Positions 48,592 through 59,959 are shown, counted from the first letter of the stretch. The stretch is DNA of 64,000 nt from Hirundichthys speculiger (GCA_018398805.1 JAGFBZ010000861.1:1031501-1095500), one strand, 5' to 3'. Numbers and translations: made by a program. The notes: generated from the sequence alone by a model not told the origin.

Positions 48592-48814
48592 CAGGGTTCT
48601 CAAACTCATTCCTGAAAGGGCCATGTGGCTGCAGGTTTTTGTTCCAACCATGCAGAAACACAGCTGAGTTGTTTCATTCAATCAACTGAACTGGTTCAGA
48701 CCTTCAGTGAAGACAACTAGTTGATTGACTAAAACAACTCAGCTGTGTTCCTGCATGGTTGGAACAAAAACCTGCAGCCACACGGCCCTTTCAGGAATGA
48801 GTTTGAGACCCCTG
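48592..48814. mobile_element. foldback hAT-type element (223 bp)
   Basis: The two arms, each about 95 bp, are almost perfect reverse complements (CAGGGTTCTCAAACTCATTC on the left; CAGGGGTCTCAAACTCATTC inward from the right), leaving a loop of about 30 bp. It is flanked by a perfect 8-bp duplication CTTTGGGT (48584-48591 and 48815-48822). It is a hAT-mobilised foldback element without coding capacity. Confidence 0.95.
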
Positions 48815-48997
48815 CTTTGGGTGCATGACGTTGCTGAATCTGGACCTGACCAACTGCAGCAACCCCAGATCAGAACACTGCCCCCACAGGCTGGTACAGT
48901 AGACACTAGGCATGATGGGAGCATCACTTCATCCGCCTGTCATCTTACCCTGATGCACTCATCACTCTGGAACAGGGTCAATCTGCTGTGACTAATC

Positions 48998-49580
48998 TAG
49001 GGATGGAACGGTTACCAGTATAGCACAATGAAATTTTACACGATAACGATTACCGTTTATGTTTGACTCAATCTCATTATCGCAGTCGATTACCGGGATA
49101 TGTAATATTCAAATCTTGCGAGCGACTCACAACTGTATCTCGCGCTTGTAGCATAGGCGGAGAGTGGTGATAGCACGCAGGACATTTACCAACCCACTAA
49201 AAGGACGAAATCCGAGGTCTGTGCATATTTTGGTTTTTCTAAGAATGCAGTAGGACAACTGGTAGAGGACGGTTATCCTGTCTGCAGAGCATGCAAGAAG
49301 AAAAGTTGCTGCGATCTGTAATTTATTTTGTTCATTTAAAATAAAATCTCTCTCTGTGGCAGCTGTTTGCCCTTTAAATGTGAAAGTTTCATTTTGATAA
49401 GATTTTGGCTTCTAATATTTTAGTATGACAAGAAAATCACAAGATTTAGTGAAATTATTTTAATGTATGTATTTTTTAGACATTCGTACAGCAATTAAGA
49501 ATACCACGATATGATCGTAAACCGTGATAATTTGGTCTCTATAATCGAGATATCAAATTTTCCATACCGTTACATCCCTG
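48998..49580 (+). mobile_element. hAT element with BED-finger relic, nested in Tc1
   Basis: The ends are TAGGGATGGAACGGTTACC and, inward, CAGGGATGTAACGGTATGG, with near-perfect flanks GACTAATC (48990-48997) and GACTCATC (49581-49588). Around 49200-49310 the plus strand reads a BED-finger start, KSEVCAYFGF...LVEDGYPVCRACKKK. The His half and the catalytic domain are gone. Both ends carry CGATAACGATTACC-type subterminal repeats. Length 583 bp. Confidence 0.9.
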
Positions 49581-49801
49581 GACTCATCAGACCACATGAT
49601 CTTCTTCCACTGCTCCAGAGTCCAGTCGTTATGCTCCCTAGCAAAGTGAAACCTTTTTTTCTCCCCAGTTAGCTTCACTGATAAGTGCTTTTCTTAAGGC
49701 TAAACGGCTGTTTGGTCCTAATCCCTTAAATTCCCTTTGCATTGTGCGTGTGGAAATGCTCTTACTTTCACTATTAAACTTAACCATGAGTTTGACGGTT
49801 G

Positions 49802-49824
49802 TTTTTTTTTTTTTTTTTTTTTTT
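49802..49824. repeat. poly-T tract
   Basis: 23 consecutive T inside the Tc1 element. Confidence 0.9.
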
Positions 49825-50239
49825 AACAATTTGATTTCACCCAACGCTTAAGTCATCCCAATCATTAAAGATTCTTTTTCCGACCACATTTCTTCCTAGA
49901 AAATGATGGCTCCCCACTATCCTTCCAGTTTTTAATAATGCGTTGGACACTTATTAACCCAAATTAAGTAGTTTCAGCAATCTCCTTAGATGTCGTCTTT
50001 GCTTGACGCATGCCAGTAATTTTATCCTTCAGAAACGGATGGACATCTTTTCCGCGACCACAGGATGTGTCTTCTGACATGGTTGTTTAAGAAATGAGAA
50101 GCTACTCACTGCATCAGTCAAGGTTAAATAACTCGTTTCCAGCTGACACATAATCATCCACGCAGTAATTATCCAATGGGAGGTTCTGACCCATTTGCTT
50201 AGTTAAACCAAGGTGGTACCTTTTTTTTGGACAGTGTAT

Positions 50240-51950
50240 TAACATGATGAAACTTGTGATTTACACTCCTAGCTGTGTGATACAAACATCCGTTGCCACA
50301 AAAGTCGACAAATCACATGTACTGGCTACAGAGCTGGGTTTACTGGGCCAGTCCTTTACCTGGGCTTTAGTATGGCTGCACAGTGCACATATTATCCTCT
50401 ACGTGAAGTGAGGTTTGCTACTGGTGCTGGTACCATGCTGGTGCTGGTACCATAGATCCATGAGCTTCAACAGTCCATAGATCCTAATTCTTTTCTCTCT
50501 TTGAACTGGAAGTTTGAACTGGAAGATAACAGCATCTTGACGTCCTGACAAACCACAAGCATCTTATGTAGTTTGTGGTTTCCTACAAGTTCACAAATTC
50601 CAAAGTAAGTCCTTTTCTTCACTTTTAAAACACTGTTAATCACTCACTCCTCCATAAAGATCCTACTCTATTCAGTGCTCTAGGGGAAAAATAGCTGAAG
50701 CCTATTTACAACTGTATCACAACTTATTTGCCAGCTTTAAGACTACAGCGTCTTTGTCGTTAAACCTACTAAATAAATTATTATACAGCTGTGACAGAGT
50801 GCCAAGCGCTTGTTCACCTGAGATATGGAAACTACAGATGAAGAACTCCAAACCCTTGAGCTCCTTTACTACTGATTATTTCAAGTACCCTCCAAAATTA
50901 CCAAGACTTCAGAGTTCTCTTTGCTGAATCCTCGAGTATTTGCCAAGAATGAAAAATGCTTTTACATTTCACAAAATGTACATTTAAAGCACTCACACTG
51001 GAGCATTAACACAAAATAAGCATCCAGCCTTTCTTCCTGTTATTGATTGCAGAATTTAAGAGCTTGTGGGTTTTTAAAAATCACTTCTGAATGCTTCTCG
51101 GTCAGAGACCAGTTTGAGCTCTGGGGACTGTTTCCAGTCTACGCAGATGGAAAATTTATACCGCAACAATAACATGCCGAACTGATGAAGGCCCAGGAAG
51201 GCACACGTATTCAGTCAATGACATTTTAATAAAAATAGATATGTGTAACAGCAATTTTATGCAGCAGAACTAAGATTTAATTTTAAACACTGACAACTGG
51301 CTCAGTGATTAAAGAGTGAAACAGGTTTTATTTAATCTGGACAGTAACAACAAACCTTCCTATTTAATACAAAGCCAACTGTTCATCTCCAGCGGCTGAT
51401 AAACCGGGATTTTAAGCAAACATCAAATAACTGTATTCTTGATTAATCACAGAAAAAAGCTGTCTAAAGACATTAAAAGCCACGCTTAGAATAGAAAAAG
51501 TGTATTTCTGCTTATGCACTAAGGCCACCCACCCGTTGCTCTGGTAAGAGATGTACATTTTTCTCATTCCATTCTCCAACACGTTAACATCTGTCCCACG
51601 TCGAAGCTCTGTGGAGTTGTGTAAGTCCCGCCTACAGCGAGCCACTAGAGAATCTGTGTCTGCAGGCTATATCTTTACTTAACAAGCCCCGGCTTCTCCC
51701 TCACTTTAGGACACATAGCTGAAGGCACTTATAACTGCTTCGAGCTTCCACTTATCTGCCCATTTTATCTCCACCTTTGAAAACAGACCCATCAGCTTGC
51801 CCACCTCTTTGTAATGACTTTTCTTTCAAAGTGTAACGTATGAACTATAGACTGTAGCCACAGTATATTGTTGGGGTTTGCGGATTATGTCAAGTTTGTG
51901 GGCATTAACTGTCATCATATCTGACAGTTTGCACATGCAAGCCAGAAGAA
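50240..51950. other. intronic stretch without recognised features
   Basis: Includes a short direct duplication of CTGGTGCTGGTACCAT at about 50419-50452. Otherwise unique-looking and non-coding. Confidence 0.6.
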
Positions 51951-51956
51951 GCAGTC

Positions 51957-52680
51957 CGTGTGTTTACATGGGAAGTTTAAATTTCTCTTTAATTCAGAAT
52001 TAAAGTTAAATTCAATTTAAAATGATTAAAAGTTACCATGTAAACACCTAATTCCGAATGAAAATGTCCATTCCGAATTAAACTTAATTCCGAAGTAAGT
52101 GGCTGGTTTATTCTGATTTTAATTCCAAATAGAATGATTCCGCGGTCATGTATACACTCATTCCGCGTTAAATTCAGTCTTTCTGCACATGCTCGTTCTC
52201 TTGCCTGTCTGTCGCGATAACGCTTATGTTCCGCTGGGCTTGTTTTCAAAACAAAGTTTCAAGATGGCAGCACACAGTAAACGGTGGTCAAGAGCAGAGA
52301 CGATTTATTTAATAAATAGCTTGGAGGAACTGGAAATAATTAAAAGAACAGATGGCAGGAAACATAAAAATTGTGAGCTTTTCAAAGTTGTAGCGGCCAG
52401 GTTAAATGCGAAACAGAGACGCCACCCAGGTCAAAAATAAGTGGAATGTTGTTGCTAATCGAGTAAGTTTGTTTTCTTCCGGTAGACGTAAAGACGTCCG
52501 CCCCCCCCCCATCCAATCAGAACCCTTCCCAACCCCCCAGGCCTTAAGCGGAATTGGAAAAAGCCGAACAAACATGTTTTCCATGAAAACCTCAATTTGG
52601 AATTACTATTTCCATGTTAATTTGGAATTATTTAATTCGGAATAATTAATTCCGAATTAAAAAACATCATGTAACCGTGC
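51957..52680 (+). mobile_element. DNA transposon relic with a Myb/SANT-like frame
   Basis: Both edges carry GTTTACATG-like termini and many copies of TTCCGAATTA-type subterminal repeats in opposite orientations. In between, from the ATG at 52264, the plus strand encodes a Myb/SANT-like domain start, RWSRAETIYLINSLEELE, then a one-base frame change before VKNKWNVVANRV, the usual third-helix region. Myb/SANT accessory proteins are typical of PIF/Harbinger-type transposons, which is my tentative class. No transposase domain is present. Confidence 0.6.
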
Positions 52681-52689
52681 CCATTGGCA

Positions 52690-52949
52690 ATAGTTTAACA
52701 ATCCTACCACTTCCGTACTGCCAGTGAAGTCAAAAGTTAAGATCAGATTCCTAACTGCATCCCAAGATGTAGGTAGATGTAGTGTCAAGAGAGCAAAGTG
52801 ACCCTGAGCAAGGCAGCCTGTCGGAGACAAATCACACCGTCTCTCACGCTGCAATTCAATATTGGTATACAAAAAAAAAGGAAAGCAGAGACATTTAATA
52901 AGACAGCCAGGCCCCTCCCAGTATACAGAAATGCCTGCACACCATAAAG

Positions 52950-52983
<34 letters not shown>

Positions 52984-53085
52984 GCCACCAGGAATGAGCT
53001 CAACATTCCAGCAGACAGAGACACACAGTTTTCCTGGGGCTTCGGTGACAGCACTGTGGTCGCCTGTTATTACCAGTAAACTCAC
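52690..53085 (-). other. ehbp1: end of the 19-kb ehbp1 intron next to coding exon 1
   Basis: Contains a (GT)n tract at 52952-52980; otherwise nothing recognised. Confidence 0.7.
52952..52980. repeat. (GT)n microsatellite
   Basis: About 14 uninterrupted units, roughly 105 bp from the coding exon 1 donor, within the intron. Confidence 0.95.
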
Positions 53086-53189
53086 CATTTTTTCGTGCAT
53101 TCCACCATCAACTCCTGATAGGAAGCCACAAACTGGAACTTGGAGGCGTGCTTCCCCACTCGCTGCAGTCTCTTCCACACCGAGGCCAT
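53086..53189 (-). CDS. ehbp1: ehbp1 coding exon 1 (start codon, NT-C2 domain start)
   Basis: Encodes residues 1-34 and two bases of codon 35. It begins MASVWKRLQRVGKHASKFQF, the conserved EHBP1 N-terminus; the paralogue EHBP1L1 begins with a diverged version. The basic, amphipathic start leads into the first strand of the NT-C2 domain, which binds membrane phospholipid. The start is the ATG at 53189 because the reading matches the family from its first residue. The exon ends at a strong donor, GTGAGT, splitting a Trp codon (TG|G) that coding exon 2 completes. The 5' untranslated part continues to the right, but I could not place its acceptor with confidence. A 19-kb intron follows. Confidence 0.97.
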
Positions 53190-54197
53190 GATTCTTTGGA
53201 GTGGTTTCTCTGAGGCGATCCCGTCCTGGATTTCCTTCTTTGGGCTTCCTCAACACGAAATCACGCTTGTGGTTTATAAGGATCTGAGCATGTCAAACTC
53301 GCAGAGACACATAATCAATGCTTCCCCGGAAGTACAGTTAAAGGGAAAAAAAGAAAAAGACTGAGTATCCAGTGGTGACTGATGATCTTTACAAACTGCC
53401 TGATGACTCCAAATGTAATGACATTAAATCTCTGCAGCAGACGAGATCAGATTTAATGACGCGCATGGTGCTAAGAGGAAAAGTAGTCCATCATTTGGAA
53501 GGGCATGATGAGTAATCCACTGGGTAAAAATATCACATTTCCATCCGGCGGTCTTTCTACAAAAGAAAAAAAAGGCACAAGTCAGTGGAGCAAAACCCAG
53601 ACTTTAACAGGACCACATTCAACAGCAAGTAATGCTCCTAAATGTTAATCTCCTCCGCGTCAAAGATGCTGTGCCCGTTAATCAGCTGTCCCGTTGTCGC
53701 TGGCTGTGGATTAGTAAAGGTTACAACAAATAAATGTCTCTACAAGCAGTGATGCGGACTCCGGCACCGCTGCTGCCAGCGCGGCGGGCTGGGGAGACAT
53801 TCACTGGCGCGGGGAGCCAACTGGGGATTTTAAATTATTATTATTTACATTAATGTGTTGAGAAAACGACAGAGAAGCTATGACATCACACTAAAACGAG
53901 TCGAGTCACCCGTGCGGCGAACAAACCCAACACGGAGAGAGGCCACGCAGAAACCGGGGCTCCAATGAACGTCCTGTAAACATAAAACATTTGAAGGAAT
54001 GTGTCTGGATCCAGGGAATAGCCCGAGCCGAGCAGAACCAAAGGAGAAAAAAAACAACAACAACCCACGATTCTGCTCACCTCAGTGCAGTATCCGACAC
54101 ATTTCCAGTGAGCTGGCACTGACGGGGAGAGGTGACGGGCTGTCTGTTACAAACTAGCGGCAAAAAAGGGAAGGTAGCACCCGATGGAGATAATTAC
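53190..54197 (-). other. ehbp1: 5' UTR and first intron region of ehbp1
   Basis: Lies between the initiator ATG and the candidate first exon. Part of it is 5' untranslated exon sequence continuing from the ATG, but several AG acceptors are possible and I cannot choose. Nothing else recognised. Confidence 0.5.
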
Positions 54198-54460
54198 CTG
54201 GACGAGCCGCACGGCTAGCTAGCCCTGCTAGCGACGACTGCTAACCGTCACAACAAGACACGAGCGGAAACTGATGCTTAGCGGTCGAGACATTTGCTCA
54301 GCCGGTGAGCTCCACGTCTGCAGACCGAAACAAAAGCGATATCTGCCAGCTCTCGTACCGCAGCCGGGCTCAACCAAAGTAGTCCGATTTCTGAGAGGGA
54401 TTCCCACGGCACGGCACGGCACTCCGATAGTTACAGTTACTTTATCTGACCTGCTTCTCT
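53740..54460 (-). promoter_or_regulatory. ehbp1: CpG-rich promoter region of ehbp1
   Basis: CpG density rises here well above the AT-rich surroundings, for example GCGCGGCGGGC near 53780 and a cluster of CG dinucleotides between 54200 and 54420. This is consistent with a broad housekeeping-type promoter, as expected for a ubiquitously expressed trafficking adaptor. The position upstream of coding exon 1 and around the candidate first exon supports it. The exact start site is not visible. Confidence 0.5.
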
Positions 54461-54470
54461 GAAGTTTGTA
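54198..54470 (-). other. ehbp1: candidate non-coding first exon of ehbp1
   Basis: On the minus strand this CpG-containing stretch ends at a good donor, CTCGTCCAG|GTAATT, with the exon end at 54198. It is upstream of the ATG-bearing exon, as expected for a 5' untranslated exon. A second plausible donor, GAG|GTGAGC, ends at 54081 and could be used instead or in addition. The right-hand limit (transcription start) is a guess. No TATA box was seen on this strand. Confidence 0.4.
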
Positions 54471-54479
54471 AAGTGACCC

Positions 54480-55379
54480 AAATTTTCTTTCCAAGTTTGT
54501 TTTTCCGTTTGAGGTTTTTTAGAATAAAACTGCTGCCGACAATGTTACGTTCGGTTTTTTTGGATTAAAGAGTATAGATAATCTAATTTGAAAAAAGAAA
54601 AAACGGATTCGGGGAAGATATTATATTGTCAAGTCATGCTATGGCGAATATGTAATTTCCCAACAAAATGAAACGAGACATGTCTGTTTTAATTTGAAGG
54701 GCTGCAGTCTTGCTTCCCGTGTGATTTATAATGTTTTTCCTCTGGCTTGACGCACTTTCGGCTCTATATAAGTCTGCCGCCTGGGAGGCTGAAAGCAAAG
54801 CATGGACAATGCCAGTGATTTTAGGTTCAGTCCAATGCGAAGTATTTTATGTGTTTATTATTGTTGTATTATTCTTAATTTAATCAGGTTAGTCTCACTG
54901 AGCTTTTACAAAGGAGACCCGGGCCTCGAAGGATCAGAGAGAGACAAACTACCTTATTGTTAAACCGTACTGTCTTACATTTACGCCATAAGTAAGCTGT
55001 GAACAAAATTCCGATGAATTGGTTCACTAAGAGAAAAAGGTAATAAAAAAATATAAGTAAAATTGCAAATGTGCTGACAGTAATTTATTAAGAATGTCCT
55101 AAAATCAGCACTGTGTATGTGCCAGCAAATAATTGCCAAAGAGACCTAAGGAAATAAACACTTTCCAAGATAAAAAATAAACATAATATATACTGTAAAT
55201 GTATTTACATACAGGAGATAAAGAGAGAAACAGTACCATGAAATATAGAAAATAAGACTGTACAAGAAGAAAAACAGTGATCAGTAGATGTACAGGAAAT
55301 GTTGCCTGGTCTTGCACATTCACATTAATTTTCCACAGATTGTGATTTATTGCATAAATAATAAGATCATGCAATTCTG
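54480..55379. other. upstream intergenic sequence
   Basis: Holds the plus-strand TATA motif listed separately. The rest is AT-rich without recognised features. Confidence 0.6.
54765..54772 (+). promoter_or_regulatory. TATA box facing away from ehbp1
   Basis: TATATAAG on the plus strand, in a GC-containing context (CTTTCGGC just before, CTGCCGCCTGGG just after), about 300 bp from the presumed ehbp1 start and pointing the other way. A start would be expected near 54795-54800. An ATG in fair context lies at 54802 and opens a 53-codon frame, and a CAG|GTTAGT donor-like site follows near 54888. A bidirectional promoter making a non-coding transcript is the likeliest reading. No known protein was recognised. 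Confidence 0.3.
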
Positions 55380-55381
55380 TT

Positions 55382-55460
55382 CAATTTGATTTTATTTACA
55401 TAGCAGCTATTACAATACAAATGATCTCTAGATTCTTTTCAGAGACCCAGAGCATGACCC
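55382..55460 (-). mobile_element. 3' tail of a fish LINE/SINE
   Basis: On the minus strand it reads like a common retroposon tail: GTCTCTGAAAAGAATCTAGA, then GCTATGTAAATAAAATCAAA. It is separate from the LINE body to its right, which has its own tail. Confidence 0.5.
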
Positions 55461-55674
55461 TGAGCAAATATTATTAAATATTAAGTAATATTATTAAATA
55501 TTAAGTACAGAAACAGTGGCAAGTAAAAACTCTGTTACTGCACAAAGACTAAAATCTCATGATTGTGGTTGTTGTTCGTTAGATAGTTTGTATTCCGTTC
55601 TTGTGGGCAATTTAGAGTTACCCAGTAGACTGATATACATGTCTTTAGACATGTATGCCAGGACATGTAGGTGA

Positions 55675-56600
55675 GACAAGTTTTTTTGGTTGGCACATTT
55701 CATACCCAGAGTGTTTTACAAAGGCATCAGGATGAAAAGAATGGCAGGAAAGAAAACTGAATGAATAAAAACAGCATAAGAATGTAAATGAAATGCATAA
55801 TAAAATTACAAAAAAAAGTCAAACAAAATTTTTAGATAATTATGAATAACAAAGCTGAGAATATTGAAAGTAAAAACAGTGCAGTAATATGAGGTTCTAC
55901 CAGCTGACTGCCTGACTGAAAGATCTCAGAGCTACTTGATTTATATTCTACAAGGAGATCAGAAATGCCTTCTGAGCCCATATTGTTAATTGACTTGTAA
56001 ACTAGCAACAACACTTTGAAGTCCATTCTCTAACTGGTAGCCAGTGTGAGGATCTCAGAACAGTTTTCCTGCTTCTTGTTAGAACTCTGGCAGCAGCTTT
56101 CTGGACGAGCTGAAGCTGTCTAATTGTCTTCCTGGGAAGACCAGACAGAGAAGCGTAGTCAAGCCAGCTGGAGATGAAGGCATGGATGAGCTTCTCTAAA
56201 TCTGCTCTGGACATCAGATCTCTGACTCTTGGTATTTGTTTGAGGTGATAAAAAGCTGTTTTAGTTACAGTCTTCACGTGGCTGCTGAAACTCAGGTCTG
56301 AGATTTCTAACCTGGGTTTTTGACTTGAGCACTCTGAATTCAAGCTGGGCAGCTGTTTTTGTTGGAAACAACAACATGGAAACAACAAAGCTCTTGCCTT
56401 TAAGGTATGATCTGATCCAACTGAGAAGTGGACCTGATAACCACACCCAGTTTTCCAGTCTGTCCAGAAGGATTTTATGGTTCAACGTATCAAAGGCTGA
56501 GCTGAGATCCAGCAGCACCAGTACAGATGTTTTACCTGAATCAGGGTTCAGATAAATGTCATGTAATACCAGAGCTGGTATCCCCATTTCAATACTGATA
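55675..56600 (-). mobile_element. L2-like LINE relic, 5'-truncated
   Basis: Minus-strand reverse transcriptase in broken frames. VLLDLSSAFDTLNHKILLDR at about 56450-56550 is the RT finger motif. It is followed by YLKGKSFVV, then ADLEKLIHAFISSWLDYASL and QLQLVQKAAARVLTRSRK at about 56060-56220, and DFKVLLLVYKSIN near 55990. The 3' end (TGTAAAACACTCTGGGTATG) is L2-like. It covers the same ORF2 region as the plus-strand LINE at 10.7-13.5 kb but lacks the minisatellite and is a different lineage. Confidence 0.85.
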
Positions 56601-57849
56601 TTTTTTTTAAGTCCTATTGTGTATGCAAATAAAGAACATAGATTAATTGTCATTTTTTTGTTGAAGTTGCATCAAAAATGCACATAAAAGCTTATTTAAT
56701 GAGTGAGTGAAATATAAAGAGGTAGAGAATTAGGCCTAAGCTCGTCTACATTCACACCTTCATCATGGTTTCGTACAGCAAATATCCTCCTTACATTTTA
56801 CACGGTTAACAATTCTGTAATCACCATTTAACTGAAAATTCCCGCCTTTCCAAACTGCCTCCACTTAAGAGCTTTTCTTTAATAAAGCCTGGGTACCTGC
56901 CGACAATTTCTCCACCTCTCGCTGTTTCCCCTGGTTGGGTGAGAAAGTTTGTTTTTAAAATGTTTCATGAGATCTTTGGTGTGTTTGTGCATCTGACTAT
57001 TTTGTCACATATACCACATTTTAAATCATTATTTATTATTTACAGTATCACAAAAACTCCACATTCTGCCACATTAGTTATGTCCCTGTTCTGACTCTGT
57101 CTGGGACAGTTGCTCGCGCCTTACTACTGTCGCTGTTGGAAACGAGTCAGAAAGCTGAAGGAAAAGTAGTTCCTACCCATAGTAAACACTCAAAAAAAGA
57201 GCAAAAATACTATAAAATTGAATTAATAAAATTAAAAGTTAATGCATTACTTGCTATCGATTTTTTTTTCAAACATAAGTATCCATCCTTGAGACTGAAC
57301 CTTAAGGATTGAAATATTGATATACTGGATCCGCCCCACTGAAAGCTGAAGAAATACTGTTGGTGGGACCCGTGTGACATTTATTGATTGTTCTCTGATT
57401 TATAAGGCATTTATGGATTTTTGTTATCACACTTGCCAAATCCAACATCAATTGAGCGAGCACGGTAAACGCTTGGCTTTTCTAAAGGGTCCTTATTCAT
57501 CAACCAACTCCATATTGATTCTCATGTCAGGTTGTTAATGAATAGCCAAGGATTCGAGAAAAAAAATGACTGATGTTTGTAATAAAATATTCTTTACCCT
57601 ATCTGTATAGGCACACAGCTGCACCGCTGCACTAAGGGGGAAAACAATACATCTAGTAAGATAGGATGCTCCATATTAAGCCTCTCAAAGTTCATCCCCT
57701 CAGATGAGCGCTGAAGATTTCCTAATCCTGTCACGTTAATAAGTGGGTGTCAGCCTTGTATTCCTGCAAGCTGGGAGGTCTAGTTCACATGTTGAGAGGA
57801 AATAAAACACCGACCCTCTATCAGAAATCAATACCCCACCGTCTCTCCA

Positions 57850-57897
<48 letters not shown>

Positions 57898-59959
57898 GTG
57901 AACCAGAGGCTCGTAAATGCAGAGCAAAAGAAGCAGGAATAAGGAGTCAACCACAGCAGAGGGAAACTTAATCACAGGAAATGGATACTTTATCCTTTTA
58001 TATGTTGCTTAGGGTTAAAAGAACAATGTGGGATGGTAAAGACACCTCTGCTTATTTTATAATCATATAATTTAAAAAAAAAAGTAGTTTTAAGTTCCAG
58101 GAAAATGATTTTCGAAGCAAAAAATTAAAAACTGTGCAAACTATTTGGCAGTGTGCTGCGTAGGATACCATCTCTCCATGATGCCATGAATGAAAGAAAA
58201 AAAAACCTCCATGTCTCTCAAAGTCAAGACACAAAGCTGCATTAGAGATCAGCTTTCATTCATATGTGTCATTATGGACTGTTTGAGCTTCATGGTCAGA
58301 GTGGATTTAACAGCAGGGGGGCGAGCACATCCCGCCGCCCAGCGTCACCTGTTTACATTTTACTCTGACAGATTACAGGGAGCCTCCCTCCGTGCGTCAA
58401 GGAATGCTTTGATGTGACAAATGACCCGGCGCTAAATGACGCTTTGTGTGTCTGTCCACATGTCAGCGTAGGCCTCATTTCATAAATAACACTGGGGGGC
58501 CACGGGCCCGCTGCTGGGGGACGGCTGGTGAGAAAGAATGAGCGTATCACAGAGGGGCCTTGAGAGACAGTGGCAGAGATCAAGTGGAGTCCCGTCGGGC
58601 GTCATCCTCCAAACTCCCGCCATTTTCTGAAAACAAAGCAAATGTTCATGCACACCCCCCTAAAAAGAATTCATCTGTTTATGCAGCATGTTCACTGCTT
58701 TATTACTAAAGGAACGAGCCTGGCAGATACTCACGATCCCTCTCTGCTGCTCGTGGACTTCTCTGGAATGATTCTGACCCTTGATTTGCATGCAATGCAC
58801 CTGTTACATCTGTGTGCACAAATGAGGCTCAGGTTTGTTGCTGGTAAACCCTTTTTAAACCTCTCCAGATGGAGTAGTTTTATACTGCTTGCGTTCACAG
58901 CGCTTTTATATTCAGCCAACTGCGCGTACGCTGAGAGCTCCACACCTAACTTCTGTTTCTCGCCTACTCTCTGCCTCCGTGGAGAGCCAACAAAAACACA
59001 TCCCCCAGGACGGGAGCCAGCTCTTCCAGCGCAGAGTCTCTGGCGTTTCATATTCGACCACTTGAAAAGGCCCGTTGACAAAGCAGGGTCCTTTAGATAG
59101 AAGCCAAGTGAGTCTGCAGCACTTGAGAAGAGCAGAGATAGCCAAAAGTATCACTGCTAACTGGTGCTGTGGGACGAGGAGAAAATATCTGAATGTTTTG
59201 CCACAGGTGCAAAAATAAGACGAGAAAAAGGACTGATAGAAAAACCGTCTGGAGTCATTGAAACTCTGTCTTTTAACAGATAGTGTACCAGGTATGAAGC
59301 CTCTCTATATTTTGAATGAAAAAAAAATGTGAGGAATCTGGGATTCCAGTGATTTGGAAATGCACCAAAAATGTATTTTTTTTGTCTGTTTCTTTTTTTA
59401 TCAAGGAAAACACCCAAACACTTGACTCAGCCAGCTTTACCCATCTAGATCACGTTTCCCTCTCCACTATTTGTGCTTGTCGCCATGCGAGTAATGCGAG
59501 CGATAGTCTGGCAGATAAACATCTCCTGTTTTGAAGTGCACTATCCTGATTCCTGATAGAGTGTCTGATCTGTATCAGTTACAGGAAGCCTCCATGTTTT
59601 CGGATGCTCGACGGGATCTAACGATGGATGAAGGGCGTTTCCTCGAAGATCCAGACATCAGCGCCTCGGCTCAGTCAAATATGGGCCTGATTTATGGGGA
59701 GTGTGGTTCACGACAGCTCTTGCATTCTTTCTTTTTCATTACTCACGCCTATCTCCTGACAGTTTCTTTAGACGATAAAAACAACACAACCGACTGTTGC
59801 AAATGCATTTTTATAAATTTAATTTGGATGTAGATATTTTATTGAAAGGATGACAAATCAGTAGTTATGAAACTTGGATTTTTTTTTTTTCTTTCAAACA
59901 TGTAGTGGTCTTGAATTTTTGAAACTTCACACCAGCGACTTGTCTGTCTCGCTGTTGAC
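56601..59959. other. upstream intergenic sequence, no gene recognised
   Basis: Contains a long (CA)n tract (57850-57893) and a GC-richer block at about 58230-58560 that may be conserved regulatory DNA. The frames at 58570-59100 show no domain. No RNA gene seen. Confidence 0.6.
57850..57893. repeat. (CA)n microsatellite
   Basis: About 22 uninterrupted CA units. Confidence 0.97.

Larger units (their letters stand above)
48151..50236 (-). mobile_element. Tc1-type transposon hosting two hAT insertions
   Basis: The ends are CACTGCCCATCCC and, inward, CACTGTCCAAAAAAAAGG, flanked by TA on both sides. The minus strand at 48427-48540 encodes the transposase catalytic motif [20 protein letters not shown], and further antisense transposase sequence continues at 49590-50060. 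Removing the inserts at 48592-48814 and 48998-49580, each with one copy of its duplicated octamer, leaves about 1.26 kb. That is a normal Tc1 length. Stops and frameshifts make it inactive. Confidence 0.93.

Noticed and set aside
54802..54963. A 53-residue protein gene after the plus-strand TATA box
   Set aside because: The ATG would be almost at the transcription start and the product resembles nothing known; a non-coding transcript is more likely if anything is made.
58570..59100. 176-codon plus-strand frame as an upstream neighbour gene
   Set aside because: No domain, no conserved start context, and no resemblance to TMEM17, the neighbour expected from human gene order.
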